Source of the DNA: Paenibacillus sp. FSL R5-0341
GTDB taxonomy: Bacteria; Bacillota; Bacilli; Paenibacillales; Paenibacillaceae
Direction: 5' to 3'
DNA: 64,000 nt
Assembly (NCBI RefSeq): GCF_037975235.1
Contig: NZ_CP150241.1
Span: forward strand, 3,100,001-3,164,000
The translations under genes were made by a program, and so were the position numbers. Under the pieces are notes generated by a model. That model made no database searches and was not told where the DNA came from. It worked only from the letters and a program-made list of their open reading frames with translations. Below, piece after piece: positions 18,031 to 27,240 of this stretch. Positions within the stretch are counted from its first letter, which is position 1. Every line of letters begins with the position of its first letter.

Positions 18031-18061
18031 AAGGCGCTCCCCAAATTGGAGCGCCTTTTTG
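18031..18061 (+). terminator. Intrinsic terminator of the chemoreceptor gene
   Basis: AAGGCGCTCC / GGAGCGCCTT, 10-bp stem, then TTTTT. Confidence 0.9.
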
Positions 18062-18082
18062 CGCTTAGAGAGATTAGTAAGA

Positions 18083-18949
18083 TTAGTATGAATGTGATGC
18101 CTCATCCCCGAACATATCCTTTTGATTCTTTTTTCGAAAACTTCGCGGGGATTCACCAACTGTTTTGGTAAATAGAATCGTAAAGTAATTGGGGTTATCG
18201 TAACCAACCAGTTTGGCAATTTCCCATACTTTTTTGTTGGTTGAGACTAATAATCGGGTGGCTTCACCCATTCTTCGTTGAATCAGGTAGTGATAAGGCG
18301 AGGTGCCATAGTGATTTTTATACATATGAATTAAGTAATAAAAATCGATGTGAAATTGATCTGCCAATTCCTTCAGTTTAATGCTTTGCCGATAGTGGGT
18401 ATCCAAATAGTCCTTAATGCTCTCAACAAGGGTGTTACTCCGGACACTCTCTCCATCAGGAAGCTGCTGACGGGACAGCCGATCGATGATCATAAGGATA
18501 GCTTTCAACACATGCCCAGAAATAGACTCGTATCCATGTTCCCGGATTGAAAATTCATTGAAGAGAGTCTGCATTAACGAATGAAGCTCATCGGAATATC
18601 GGTTGGCTCGAATGATCGGCTCGTTAGAGGGAGGGATGACCCAATCCTTGTGGGTACCTTCTGTAAAACGAAACCCACAATAAAAGGTGGATAACGGGAA
18701 TTCAGGATTGGACTTCTCCTCGTGAAGAGTACCCTTGTTATAAATGAGCATGTCGCCTTTTTGAGCCCAGTGCTTGGTACCGTCGATGGTGAACAATCCT
18801 TTGCCTTCAGTTACGTAGATAATCTCGTGCAGGTCGTCATGCTTATGCGTCGGAAAGCTCCAATGCGGATTGTCGGCCAGCTTTCCTACATAAATAATGG
18901 TGCAATCTCGATTTGCATCCAGTTGGCCGGATTCGTGGTGTGTATTCAT
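18083..18949 (-). CDS. AraC family transcriptional regulator with cupin sensor domain
   Basis: A 288-residue regulator. The N-terminal half is a cupin-like sensing domain (HKHDDLHEIIYVTEGKG, IDGTKHWAQKGDMLIYNKGTLHEE), as in regulators that bind sugars or aromatic acids. The C-terminal 100 residues are the double helix-turn-helix (LKELADQFHIDFYYLIHMYK; WEIAKLVGYDNPNYFTILF, then SPRSFRKK). It is divergent from the MFS exporter gene at 19194 and is the obvious candidate to regulate it. The 244-bp gap between them has no recognisable operator that I can defend. The ligand is unknown. Confidence 0.9.
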   Translation of the reverse strand: MNTHHESGQLDANRDCTIIYVGKLADNPHWSFPTHKHDDLHEIIYVTEGKGLFTIDGTKHWAQKGDMLIYNKGTLHEEKSNPEFPLSTFYCGFRFTEGTHKDWVIPPSNEPIIRANRYSDELHSLMQTLFNEFSIREHGYESISGHVLKAILMIIDRLSRQQLPDGESVRSNTLVESIKDYLDTHYRQSIKLKELADQFHIDFYYLIHMYKNHYGTSPYHYLIQRRMGEATRLLVSTNKKVWEIAKLVGYDNPNYFTILFTKTVGESPRSFRKKNQKDMFGDEASHSY

Positions 18950-19193
18950 CTATGTCTTCCCTTCAGAATCTTTAATGATAATCTGTGCTGAAATGACAAC
19001 ATACATAATGTTTTGCAACAAAACCACAACAACCTTGATTGTCGTCATGGCATATCTGACAGTACAATTTCACTATCAAAATGTACTATATATCGAAAGT
19101 GGAGGGATGGGAAAGCAGAAAATACATGAATTAATGATGGTAGACAGAATTGAAGCGCTTGCAACAATAGAAAGGATTAGTGAGTATTGATTT

Positions 19194-20393
19194 ATGACTA
19201 GAAATAGAGAGAACCTACTTATTTTAACGCTTACGCTTGTCAGCTTTGTATTGGGAACAACCGAGTATGTTATCGTGGGTGTGTTGAAGGAAATTGAAAG
19301 TTATATGAAAGTATCACTTGCTGCCGCGGGAATGCTTGTCTCCGGTTTTGCGATTGCATACGCAGTGGGTACACCATTTGCCGTGGCCTTCTTGGCTAAA
19401 ATATCTAGACGAAGTTCCATATTGATTGGATTCGGGATCGTATTAGCATTAAATCTGTTGACCGTGTTCTCAACAACGTTCTATTCTCTAATGGCCATTC
19501 GCATCGTTTCGGCCGTTGCTTGTGGACTTACGATATCGCTTTCGATCTCGATCGTAAGCGACGCAGTGAACCGGGAGCGAAGAGGGGAAGCCATCGCCTG
19601 GATTTTGGGCGGATTTTCTATTGCGAATGTGCTAGGTGTTCCGCTCGGTACATTTATCGGACAACATCTGAGCTGGTCCATGACATTCGTCGTTACGGCA
19701 TGCATAGGTGTTTTGCCGCTGGTGTTCATGTTCCGTATTCTGCCACGCCAAACAACAACGATTGCAGGTTCGTTCAGTGATCAGATGTCTCTCTTTTTAA
19801 AACCACGGATATTGCTGGCCTGTCTGATCCCGGTACTGGGAAACAGCTGTATTTTCGTCGTTTTTACGTACATTACGCCACTCCTTAGTGAGACAATGGG
19901 TGTCCCTGTACAATGGATTAGTGCCATACTCCTGATCTATGGCGCCTGTAGCATCCTGAGTAACTGGATTGGTGCCAAAATAGCCAAGGGTGACTTCCTA
20001 CCCAAGCTCAAGCGACTTTTCGTCATCCAAGCCATCCTGTTCCTGGGCATGAGTTTTACCGTTTCTAATGTGTGGATGGGCTTGGCATTCCTGTTCCTGA
20101 TTGGATGTGTGTCATCCTCGATGAGCGCGGCATCCCAGTTATATTTGTTTGATGTGTCTGGAACGATCGCGCCGGGGTCCAAAGCATTCGCATCTACACT
20201 CCTGCCTGTAGCAGCCAACGTGGGTATAGCGCTTGGCTCTGGTGTCGGCGGGATTGCCGTCAACATGGGTGGTGTGCAGTGGGTGCCTCCAGTGGCTGTG
20301 ATGCTTGCGTTGCTTGCTTTTGTCATTACACAAATATGCCAGCGTTCCATCCAATTGAATTCAGATGAAGCAACCATTGTAAAAGCAGCTTAG
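19194..20393 (+). CDS. MFS transporter, AraJ/YdhP-type (DHA1 family)
   Basis: A 399-residue integral membrane protein with about 12 helices, typical of the DHA1 drug/sugar efflux group. The N-terminal helix carries FVLGTTEYVIVGVL, a signature of the AraJ/YdhP/PbuE-like branch, and the loop SRRSSILIG after helix 2 corresponds to motif A. Such proteins export arabinose-like sugars, purines or drugs by proton antiport. The ATG has no good ribosome site (AAAGG is 18 bp away), but an in-frame stop lies just before it, so it is the first possible ATG. It is probably controlled by the divergent AraC regulator. Confidence 0.85.
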   Translation: MTRNRENLLILTLTLVSFVLGTTEYVIVGVLKEIESYMKVSLAAAGMLVSGFAIAYAVGTPFAVAFLAKISRRSSILIGFGIVLALNLLTVFSTTFYSLMAIRIVSAVACGLTISLSISIVSDAVNRERRGEAIAWILGGFSIANVLGVPLGTFIGQHLSWSMTFVVTACIGVLPLVFMFRILPRQTTTIAGSFSDQMSLFLKPRILLACLIPVLGNSCIFVVFTYITPLLSETMGVPVQWISAILLIYGACSILSNWIGAKIAKGDFLPKLKRLFVIQAILFLGMSFTVSNVWMGLAFLFLIGCVSSSMSAASQLYLFDVSGTIAPGSKAFASTLLPVAANVGIALGSGVGGIAVNMGGVQWVPPVAVMLALLAFVITQICQRSIQLNSDEATIVKAA

Positions 20394-20447
20394 ATGAGAT
20401 GATTTTTAGACTAATGGGATGAATGTATATATGTGAGATTTGAACGA

Positions 20448-20486
20448 CAAACAAAGTCGCTGTTCTAGCGGCTTTGTTTGTTTTTA
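20448..20486 (+). terminator. Intrinsic terminator of the MFS gene
   Basis: ACAAACAAAGTCGCT / AGCGGCTTTGTTTGT forms a long stem with a short loop and TTTTT at its end. Confidence 0.88.
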
Positions 20487-20607
20487 TTTTTCCAGCACTC
20501 CGGATGATACCGGTTCGTAGATTATAAAGGTAGGAAAATGCAATAATTCAGTGAATTTGTATATGAAGAGATCTGATAAAATGAATGAAAAGATAGGAGG
20601 GGAACCC

Positions 20608-21363
20608 ATGAAAAAGCCGATGATCGGTGTTCTGCCTTTGTACGATACAGACAAAAAAAGTTACTGGATGCTTCCGAACTATATGAACGCCATAGAGGAA
20701 GCTGGTGGGATTCCAATTATGCTGCCTTTGACAACAGATATCGAGATCATAGCAACTCTGGCTGATGAGTTCGATGGGTTCCTGTTCACGGGGGGACATG
20801 ATCTCAATCCTGAGCTATATCATGAGTATGCAGAGATTGCCTGTGGGGAGTTGTGTATTGAACGCGATATTATGGAGTCGAACCTGTTACAAAAAGTGAT
20901 TGAGCTTGATAAGCCTGCCTTTGGCATCTGCCGTGGACTGCAGCTATTTAACGTTATATTGGGTGGAACGTTGTATCAAGACATTCCAACCAGCCTTCAA
21001 CTTCATGTGAACAAGATCGTTACTCACAAGCAAAGTCCGCCTTACTCGAATCTTGTACATGATGTACATATAGAGCAAAATAATTTGCTTCATGATATCT
21101 TGCAAACCGATACGCTACAAGTGAACAGCTATCACCATCAGGGAATCAAGAAGTTATCGGATAAATTAACTGCCGTGGCAGTCGCTGAAGATGGACTCGT
21201 TGAGTCGGTAGTCATGGCAGGCCGCTCGTTTGTTTTGGCCGTGCAGTGGCATCCAGAGTATAGCTATAAAGTAGATGACTATAGTCAGAAGTTATTTGCG
21301 GCGTTTGTTAATGCTGCTAAATCCCCACGCTATACGATCCATATTGAAGACATAACCGCATAA
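20608..21363 (+). CDS. Gamma-glutamyl-gamma-aminobutyrate hydrolase family protein (class I glutamine amidotransferase)
   Basis: A 251-residue cytosolic hydrolase of the peptidase C26/PuuD group. PuuD frees GABA from gamma-glutamyl-GABA in putrescine breakdown. The triad is visible: nucleophile Cys108 in GICRGLQ, His215 and Glu217 in QWHPEYS. The oxyanion segment FTGGHDLNPELY is also typical. A longer frame begins at 20551, but AGGAGGGG sits 6 bp before the ATG at 20608, and the shorter form starts directly at the first beta strand. The gene is alone between two terminators. A link to the polyamine operon 7 kb away is possible but not shown. Confidence 0.87.
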   Translation: MKKPMIGVLPLYDTDKKSYWMLPNYMNAIEEAGGIPIMLPLTTDIEIIATLADEFDGFLFTGGHDLNPELYHEYAEIACGELCIERDIMESNLLQKVIELDKPAFGICRGLQLFNVILGGTLYQDIPTSLQLHVNKIVTHKQSPPYSNLVHDVHIEQNNLLHDILQTDTLQVNSYHHQGIKKLSDKLTAVAVAEDGLVESVVMAGRSFVLAVQWHPEYSYKVDDYSQKLFAAFVNAAKSPRYTIHIEDITA

Positions 21364-21381
21364 GAAAGATTAGGAACAGAA

Positions 21382-21421
21382 AAAAGACCTCCTGTTTATA
21401 AAAAACAGAGGAGGTCTTTTT
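21382..21421. terminator. Bidirectional intrinsic terminator
   Basis: AAAAGACCTCC / GGAGGTCTTTT with internal TGTTT/AAACA pairing, between convergent genes. T-runs are available on both strands. Confidence 0.9.
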
Positions 21422-21475
21422 AATGGTGAGAGTAGACGTGATTGTAGTCGCGATATCACCATTGTATAGGCAGTA

Positions 21476-23800
21476 TTATTTTAATCCAGACTTGGTGTTG
21501 GCATGCTCTTCAGCATGAAGGGAAGCAATCAGCTTCTCGCCTTCAACATCCAGGTTCGGCAGGATGCGATCCAGCCATTTCGGAAGTGCCCAAGCTTTGT
21601 CTCCAAAAATAGCCATGATGGCAGGGACCAAGCCCATACGGATGATGAAAGCATCAATCAGAATGCCTACCGCCAAGGTGAAACCAATCTGCTTGATCAT
21701 GACATCATCGGTGAAGATGAATCCTGCGAATACAGAGACCATGATCACCGCTGCGGCAACAACCACGCGACTAACCTGGTTGTACCCATGAACGACGGAT
21801 TCGGTTCCGCGTTGACCATGAACATATGACTCGCGCATGGAGCTAACGAGGAAGACCTGATAGTCCATCGCGAGGCCGTACAGGATACCTGTCACGATGA
21901 TCGGCATAAAGCTCAGCAGCGGGCCGCCGGTATCGAAACCAAAGAGCGAATGCAGCCAGCCCCATTGGAATACAGCAGTCGTGATTCCGAATGTAGCCAG
22001 GATACTAAGCAGGAAGCCAATTGTTGCTTTGATGGGAACGATGATCGAACGGAATACGAGTAACAGGATGATCAGTGATAGCAGGATGATAATGCCTACA
22101 TAAATAGGGAACACCTGCGCCAGTTTGGCTGACATATCGATGTTAACAGCTGTAAGTCCAGTAACTCCGAGTTTCACATCATAGTTCTGTGCGATACCAG
22201 AATCAGCCGAGCGCAGATCATTGACCAGTGTTTTAGTTAGCGCATCGTTAGGACCTGTTTTTGGAATGAGACTAAAGATCGCCAAATCTTCTGTCATCCC
22301 AAGCGGTGTAACCTGTGCAACGTTGTTTTGACCTTGAAGCTCCATTACCAGACCGCCCAAGAGTTCCGGCGTGACTTTGGTGGAAGATTGATTAGGCTCT
22401 GCGACCAGAATAAGTGGTCCGTTGAATCCTTCTCCGAAGCCTTCCGAGATGGCATCATAACTCTGTCTTGCGTCTGTATCGAGATTCGCTGAAGAAGCGC
22501 CAGGGATACCCATTTCCATTTTGGCGATCGGTGTCGCCGCAAAACCAAGAATGACGATGATGGCGATAATGGTAGCCCAACGATTCTTGATAACGAATTT
22601 CACCCATCTGTCCGCAACTCCGTGGCTAGTGGCTTTAGGATGTTTCGTGCTTTTCTCACGAGCTTTGGCGGAACAGATGCGTTCTCCTACCAATCCCAGC
22701 AAAGCCGGCAACAGGGTTAAAGCAACGAATACGTTGATGAGCACGGTGGCAGCTGCGACCAAAGCCATCGTAGACAAGAAGGTGAGACCGATGACAAGCA
22801 TACCGCACAGTGCGATAATAACCGTTAATCCGGCAAAAAATACCGCGCTGCCTGATGTGCCAATGGCTCTTGCCGTTGCTTCTTTTGCGCTTAAGCCTTG
22901 ATCAATAATCATTCGACGCTGGCGATTGACAATGAAGAGCGCATAGTCGATTCCGACAGCCAACCCAACCATAAGAGCCAGAACGGAAGTGACACTAGGC
23001 ATTTCAATGAATTTGGAGATCGAGAACGCACCACCAACTCCAATGGCAACACCGAGGAGTGCTGTGATCAGAGGCAGACCTGCTGCAACGACGGAGCCAA
23101 GGGTGATCAGCAATACAATCACAGCAATGACCAGTCCAACAATCTCAGCCGAGCCGACCCCAATTGATACCGCTTTGAGCGTTTCGCCCGGCAGCACCGT
23201 AATATGGGTTCCTTGCTCTACTGTCATAACGGACTGAATCACGGAATCAAATACATCTTGCGTGATGGCAGACTGTTCGATTGTAAATTGGAACTGGAAC
23301 AGTGCGATACTGCCGTCCGAAGAGATCAGCATGCCAGGTACAGGAACACCATCCACCATTAAAGGTCCATAGGGAGGAGGTGTGGTTGTTGCGGCTTGCG
23401 CCGAATCAGTAGCCTGAGTATTCTGAGCCATCTCAGCTGTAGCACCTGAATTACCCGCTTCAGCTGCGTAGTCCGCAGGGTTAATGACTTTGTCTAATCC
23501 GTAAACTTCATTAACACCTTTCATCATGGCCGCCAAACGTTCAGGCGTATCCAAACGCTCGTTGTCCGGTGCTTTGAACACAACGCTTCCTTGACCGCCA
23601 GAGGCGGCTGGTAGTTCTTTTGCCAATTGATCCAGAACCTTCTGCGACTCTGTACCTTCAATCTTCATTTCAGAACTGATGTGAATACCATTGATGCTGA
23701 TCATGGAGATGACAATTCCCAGAATTAAAACCCAGCCAATAATGAAGGTTGCAGGTTTGCTAAAAGCGGTTTTCCCCACTCGATATAATAATGTAGACAT
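21476..23800 (-). CDS. MMPL family transporter (RND superfamily)
   Basis: A 774-residue membrane protein with two repeats, each one helix, a large extracellular loop and a cluster of helices. Repeat 1 has ALMVGLAVGIDYALFIVNR, repeat 2 ILYGLAMDYQVFLVSSMRE; the Asp-Tyr pairs are the proton-relay positions of MMPL proteins. The first extracellular loop carries a low-complexity Ala/Thr/Gln stretch (about residues 112-143), unusual but compatible. Members export lipids, drugs or siderophores using proton force. It lies 20 bp downstream of a TetR gene on the same strand, so an autoregulated efflux operon is likely. Confidence 0.9.
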   Translation of the reverse strand: MSTLLYRVGKTAFSKPATFIIGWVLILGIVISMISINGIHISSEMKIEGTESQKVLDQLAKELPAASGGQGSVVFKAPDNERLDTPERLAAMMKGVNEVYGLDKVINPADYAAEAGNSGATAEMAQNTQATDSAQAATTTPPPYGPLMVDGVPVPGMLISSDGSIALFQFQFTIEQSAITQDVFDSVIQSVMTVEQGTHITVLPGETLKAVSIGVGSAEIVGLVIAVIVLLITLGSVVAAGLPLITALLGVAIGVGGAFSISKFIEMPSVTSVLALMVGLAVGIDYALFIVNRQRRMIIDQGLSAKEATARAIGTSGSAVFFAGLTVIIALCGMLVIGLTFLSTMALVAAATVLINVFVALTLLPALLGLVGERICSAKAREKSTKHPKATSHGVADRWVKFVIKNRWATIIAIIVILGFAATPIAKMEMGIPGASSANLDTDARQSYDAISEGFGEGFNGPLILVAEPNQSSTKVTPELLGGLVMELQGQNNVAQVTPLGMTEDLAIFSLIPKTGPNDALTKTLVNDLRSADSGIAQNYDVKLGVTGLTAVNIDMSAKLAQVFPIYVGIIILLSLIILLLVFRSIIVPIKATIGFLLSILATFGITTAVFQWGWLHSLFGFDTGGPLLSFMPIIVTGILYGLAMDYQVFLVSSMRESYVHGQRGTESVVHGYNQVSRVVVAAAVIMVSVFAGFIFTDDVMIKQIGFTLAVGILIDAFIIRMGLVPAIMAIFGDKAWALPKWLDRILPNLDVEGEKLIASLHAEEHANTKSGLK

Positions 23801-23820
23801 TTCTCTATTTTACACTCCCT

Positions 23821-24468
23821 CTAAGATGAATGTGGATGGTTAGCTTGTTCGAATCCTGTTCGCAAGTGACCAAACATGGTTTCTAAAAATTGATCGAACG
23901 TTACAGCACCGGGCTTGGTATCTTCAGTAATGGTTTGTCCGGGCAGCAACACATTGAGTCTTCCATCAATTAATGGCAGTATGGTGCCGTACATTGCATT
24001 AATTAGAAGATAAGTATAAATCTCGTCGTGCTTTCCGTTAGATAAGTCTAATAAGGTTTCTTGTGCCTGCGTCTGCATGCGGTGCATGGCTCCAAGGTAA
24101 TGCGGTTCAAGCACGGGATAGGTCTGGGATAGCGATAGTAGCTGATGTAGTCTTCCTATTAGTTCTGTTGTAAGCTGCATTTTGATCAGGTCATACAGTA
24201 CGTCAAGCAAGGAGACATTTTCGGGCATTTCGGTAAGTAAAGCTTCGAGTTCCGTTGTATTCTGAACGGATGTTGCGCCTCTTGCTACGGCTTCTTCTTT
24301 ACATGTGAAGTAGTTTGCAAATGTTCTACGTGAACAACCCACCTGATGTACGATATCTTCCACCGTAAAGCCATCAAGGCCATGTTCAAGGGTAAGTTCA
24401 AATGCAGCAACAGCAAGCGCCCTTTCAGTTGCTTCTTTTTTCAAATGTCGCAAGTTTCTTTTGGTCAT
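23821..24468 (-). CDS. TetR family regulator of the MMPL exporter
   Basis: A 215-residue repressor-type protein. The N-terminal DNA-binding domain reads ALAVAAFELTLEHGLDGFTVEDIVHQVGCSRRTFANYF, with the recognition helix SRRTFANYF. The C-terminal domain (about 60-215) is the variable ligand pocket. It is the first gene of an operon with the MMPL transporter. The divergent stretch to the second TetR gene at 24705 contains a palindrome and repeated TTGCACA-type elements on which one of the two regulators probably acts. Confidence 0.9.
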   Translation of the reverse strand: MTKRNLRHLKKEATERALAVAAFELTLEHGLDGFTVEDIVHQVGCSRRTFANYFTCKEEAVARGATSVQNTTELEALLTEMPENVSLLDVLYDLIKMQLTTELIGRLHQLLSLSQTYPVLEPHYLGAMHRMQTQAQETLLDLSNGKHDEIYTYLLINAMYGTILPLIDGRLNVLLPGQTITEDTKPGAVTFDQFLETMFGHLRTGFEQANHPHSS

Positions 24469-24577
24469 TATTCTCCGCTTATGCGTTCACCTCCAGCACC
24501 AATGACTATGGTGTAATTATAATAATGAAGAGCATACATACTTAGCATGCACGTTGTGAGGATTATCATAACAACAA

Positions 24578-24611
24578 TTTGCCCAATGTGCAAATTTACT
24601 CATTGTGCAAT
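24578..24611. promoter_or_regulatory. Palindrome and direct repeat between two divergent TetR genes
   Basis: TTTGCCCAATGTGCAAA (24578-24594) is a 17-bp imperfect palindrome with arms TTTGC/GCAAA. A related copy, CATTGTGCAATTA, follows at 24601. On the minus strand the elements read TTGCACAATG and TTGCACATTG. Probable TetR operator; which of the two regulators binds is unknown. Confidence 0.5.
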
Positions 24612-24704
24612 TATTTTGGTGTGACAGGCATACTTCGAATCAAAGCTTCAACTCCAAAGGAATGAATGTTAAAATCAGAGAAAAACCTGGGGCGATGACG
24701 GGAC

Positions 24705-25598
24705 ATGAGTAGTCGTAAACAAAGTTTATTGGAAACAGCACTTGCACTATTTTTAGAGCATAGCTATGCAAATACAACAATTCAGATGATCTTGGATCAA
24801 TCGGGTGTATCCAAAGGCACATTCTACAAATTCTTCAGTTCGAAAGAAGACTGTTTATATTCGATTATTGATCAGCGTATGCAAGAGGATGTTTTCATTC
24901 GTAAAGAGCTTGAGCAAAATCACTATACATCGGATTATGACTTGCTCGTAGATCAGATTGCTATTCCTATGTCCGTACCTAATAAAGAGCGAGTATGGGA
25001 ATTATATTGGACTGGTTTTTATTCCGGGGAGATCAACTCAGCGAAACTAGCTACAGTTCAGCTAAATTGGCTGTCTACACGCTTGATTCAGGTGTACGGG
25101 AAGGACATCAGCTTGTATGCCAACGAAGGTGCAATATTGTGCTATGGCATATTACACCAGATTGCCAACACTTCGAGAAGTCTAAATACGCCAAAACCGG
25201 TATGGAGCGAAGTGGTTCCCAAAGTATTAACGTACATTGAAGTGATACTAAGAACAATGCACCAGAGAAATGAACATATTTTCGACTTTCAGTCTCTCTA
25301 TTTCCTGAATGCGGACGAGCGTAACCGTGACATGGGGATGGATATCGATACTCTGCTGGAGGAATTGGAAGAGTTCAATAAGCGTGTTCAAAAATCCAAG
25401 GAATCTGCACCATTGAAGCAAATTTCGAAAGGGCTTTTGGCGCTTTTACAGGACAAAGAGGATTTAAATATTCCTGTAATTGAAGTTGTACTTCAAGCAT
25501 TCCACAAAGAGTACAAATCCAATACTTTTCACGCAGAAGCCAATAGATTGACCGAAGCTTGCTGGTGGTTTTTGGAACTGGTGAAACAACGTCATTAA
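24705..25598 (+). CDS. TetR/AcrR family transcriptional regulator
   Basis: A 297-residue regulator, longer than the usual 190-220. The N-terminal domain is typical (LLETALALFLEHSYANTTIQMILDQSGVSKGTFYKFFSSKEDCLYSII). The extra length is an acidic C-terminal region rich in Glu/Lys (about 205-297). It is divergent from the TetR-MMPL operon and lies upstream of the P450 gene on the same strand, separated by a terminator, so its target could be on either side. An ATG nine bases upstream runs into a stop, so this ATG is the start. Confidence 0.85.
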   Translation: MSSRKQSLLETALALFLEHSYANTTIQMILDQSGVSKGTFYKFFSSKEDCLYSIIDQRMQEDVFIRKELEQNHYTSDYDLLVDQIAIPMSVPNKERVWELYWTGFYSGEINSAKLATVQLNWLSTRLIQVYGKDISLYANEGAILCYGILHQIANTSRSLNTPKPVWSEVVPKVLTYIEVILRTMHQRNEHIFDFQSLYFLNADERNRDMGMDIDTLLEELEEFNKRVQKSKESAPLKQISKGLLALLQDKEDLNIPVIEVVLQAFHKEYKSNTFHAEANRLTEACWWFLELVKQRH

Positions 25599-25604
25599 TA
25601 TGGG

Positions 25605-25632
25605 GGTTGGCCCAAAAGCCGACCTCTTTTTT
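25605..25632 (+). terminator. Intrinsic terminator after TetR
   Basis: GGTTGGC / GCCGACC (with one G-U pair), then TCTTTTTT. Confidence 0.8.
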
Positions 25633-25727
25633 ATGTTTTTTGTGCTTGCAAATATAATGATTATACTAATCGTATATTAATAAAGTATTGGTATAACAGT
25701 TGTTTAGTGTAGTTATATCTATGAAAT

Positions 25728-25757
25728 TTGAAATTAAATATACGAGTGGTATATAAT
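25728..25757 (+). promoter_or_regulatory. Promoter of the cytochrome P450 gene
   Basis: TTGAAA, 18-bp spacer, TATAAT, with AT-rich sequence upstream. The predicted start point is near 25764. Confidence 0.6.
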
Positions 25758-25816
25758 CGAAATGAACATATATTTCCATAGATTTGAAATAACTTCACTT
25801 CGAAAGGAAGATTATT

Positions 25817-27076
25817 ATGAATCATTCGAATAACCAGACATCAGAAAAAACAGAGTTTAATTTATTTAGCGAAGAAAATAGTAAAGATCCATTTGCTATA
25901 TTTGCACAGATGCGTTCCAAAGGATCCGTTGTCCCGATCCCTAATCCGATGGGTGGAGCAGGGCAAACCTGGATTGTAACTCGGATGGACGTTGCCATGG
26001 AAGTGTTGAAAGATCATTCTCGATTTACGGTAGACATGAACTCTATTGATAGTGGCAATGATATTCGAAAGAATCTCTCAGGCGAGCTTGGCTCATCCGA
26101 ACCCCAGACCTTTTTTACCGGAAAGTCGATGCTCTTTGTTGATGAACCGGATCACCGAAGACTCCGTAGCCTGGTTTCCAAAGCGTTCACGCCTAGGTAT
26201 ATGGAAAGCCTACGTCCACGCGTCCAGGAGATTGCCGATGAATTAATTGACCAATTTGAAGGAAAAGGAGAGATGGATCTTGTAAAAGATTATGCCTATC
26301 CTTTCCCAATCAACGTTATTTCTGAGATGCTAGGTATACCTCTGGAAGACCGACCTCAGATCCATGTATGGTCTGAAGCTATTGCGAAAGGTCTTGGTTT
26401 TGGTAAACAGGACCCTGCCGTAGCACAACACTTGCGATCATTCGCAGAGTACACCTCACAGCTTGTGGCGAATAAACGAGTAGAACCTTCAGATGACCTC
26501 ATTAGTCAATTAATTGCGATTGAGGAGGAGGGAGATCGACTGAATGAAGATGAATTAATATCCATGATCACGTTATTGATATTTGCTGGACATGAGACGA
26601 CTTCCAATCTGATTGCAACCGGCTCATATCTTCTTCTGACCCATCCCGAACAACTGGAACAACTGAAACAAGATCTGAATCTGGTTCCTTCTGCGGTGGA
26701 GGAGTTGCTGCGATATAACGGACCCGCCACTTCTTCAGGTCCTCGTTATGCAACGCAGGACACGGAGCTGGATGGACAATTGATTCAAAAGGGAGATGTC
26801 GTGATTCCCCTTCTGAAATCAGCGAATCGGGACGAGCAGCAGTTCACTGACCCCGAAGAGTTGGATATCGAACGCAAAATAAAACGGCATTTGGCCTTTG
26901 GACACGGCATCCATATGTGTCTCGGTGCTCCACTTGCTCGTGTGGAAGGGGACGTGGCATTTACTACTCTTTTACGTCGGCTACCGGATATTCAACTCAG
27001 CGTTCCTCAGGAAGAGATTCATTGGCACTCCGCTTTGTCATCACAGGGCTTGGCAGCATTGCCTGTGAAATTTTAA
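25817..27076 (+). CDS. Cytochrome P450
   Basis: A 419-residue soluble bacterial P450 (class I, CYP107-like by overall look). Haem ligand Cys368 sits in FGHGIHMCLGAPLAR. The I-helix oxygen-activation motif is AGHETT at 257-262, and the ExxR pair is in VEELLRY. The N-terminus has no membrane anchor. The enzyme hydroxylates a fatty acid, terpenoid or polyketide-type substrate using electrons from a ferredoxin and reductase, but no redox partner is encoded nearby. GAAAGGAAG lies upstream of the ATG. It has its own promoter and terminator, so it is monocistronic. Confidence 0.92.
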   Translation: MNHSNNQTSEKTEFNLFSEENSKDPFAIFAQMRSKGSVVPIPNPMGGAGQTWIVTRMDVAMEVLKDHSRFTVDMNSIDSGNDIRKNLSGELGSSEPQTFFTGKSMLFVDEPDHRRLRSLVSKAFTPRYMESLRPRVQEIADELIDQFEGKGEMDLVKDYAYPFPINVISEMLGIPLEDRPQIHVWSEAIAKGLGFGKQDPAVAQHLRSFAEYTSQLVANKRVEPSDDLISQLIAIEEEGDRLNEDELISMITLLIFAGHETTSNLIATGSYLLLTHPEQLEQLKQDLNLVPSAVEELLRYNGPATSSGPRYATQDTELDGQLIQKGDVVIPLLKSANRDEQQFTDPEELDIERKIKRHLAFGHGIHMCLGAPLARVEGDVAFTTLLRRLPDIQLSVPQEEIHWHSALSSQGLAALPVKF

Positions 27077-27101
27077 TAGATTAACTTAGTGTAATTCACT
27101 G

Positions 27102-27130
27102 GGGTATGACGAATTTTCGTCATACTCTTT
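27102..27130 (+). terminator. Intrinsic terminator of the P450 gene
   Basis: GTATGACGA / TCGTCATAC, 9-bp stem, followed by TCTTTATTT. Confidence 0.8.
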
Positions 27131-27240
27131 ATTTGTAATGATGATAGAATGGTATGAACAAGAAGCATTTCAATGGAGTGAACATGCTTAATGTAAAAGA
27201 TAAAGTCGAGTACATAATTTTTGTTATGGAGGTAAACCTT

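Noticed and set aside
18897..19190. 97-codon plus-strand frame upstream of the MFS gene
   Set aside because: It overlaps the start of the AraC gene in antisense and has no ribosome site or family resemblance.
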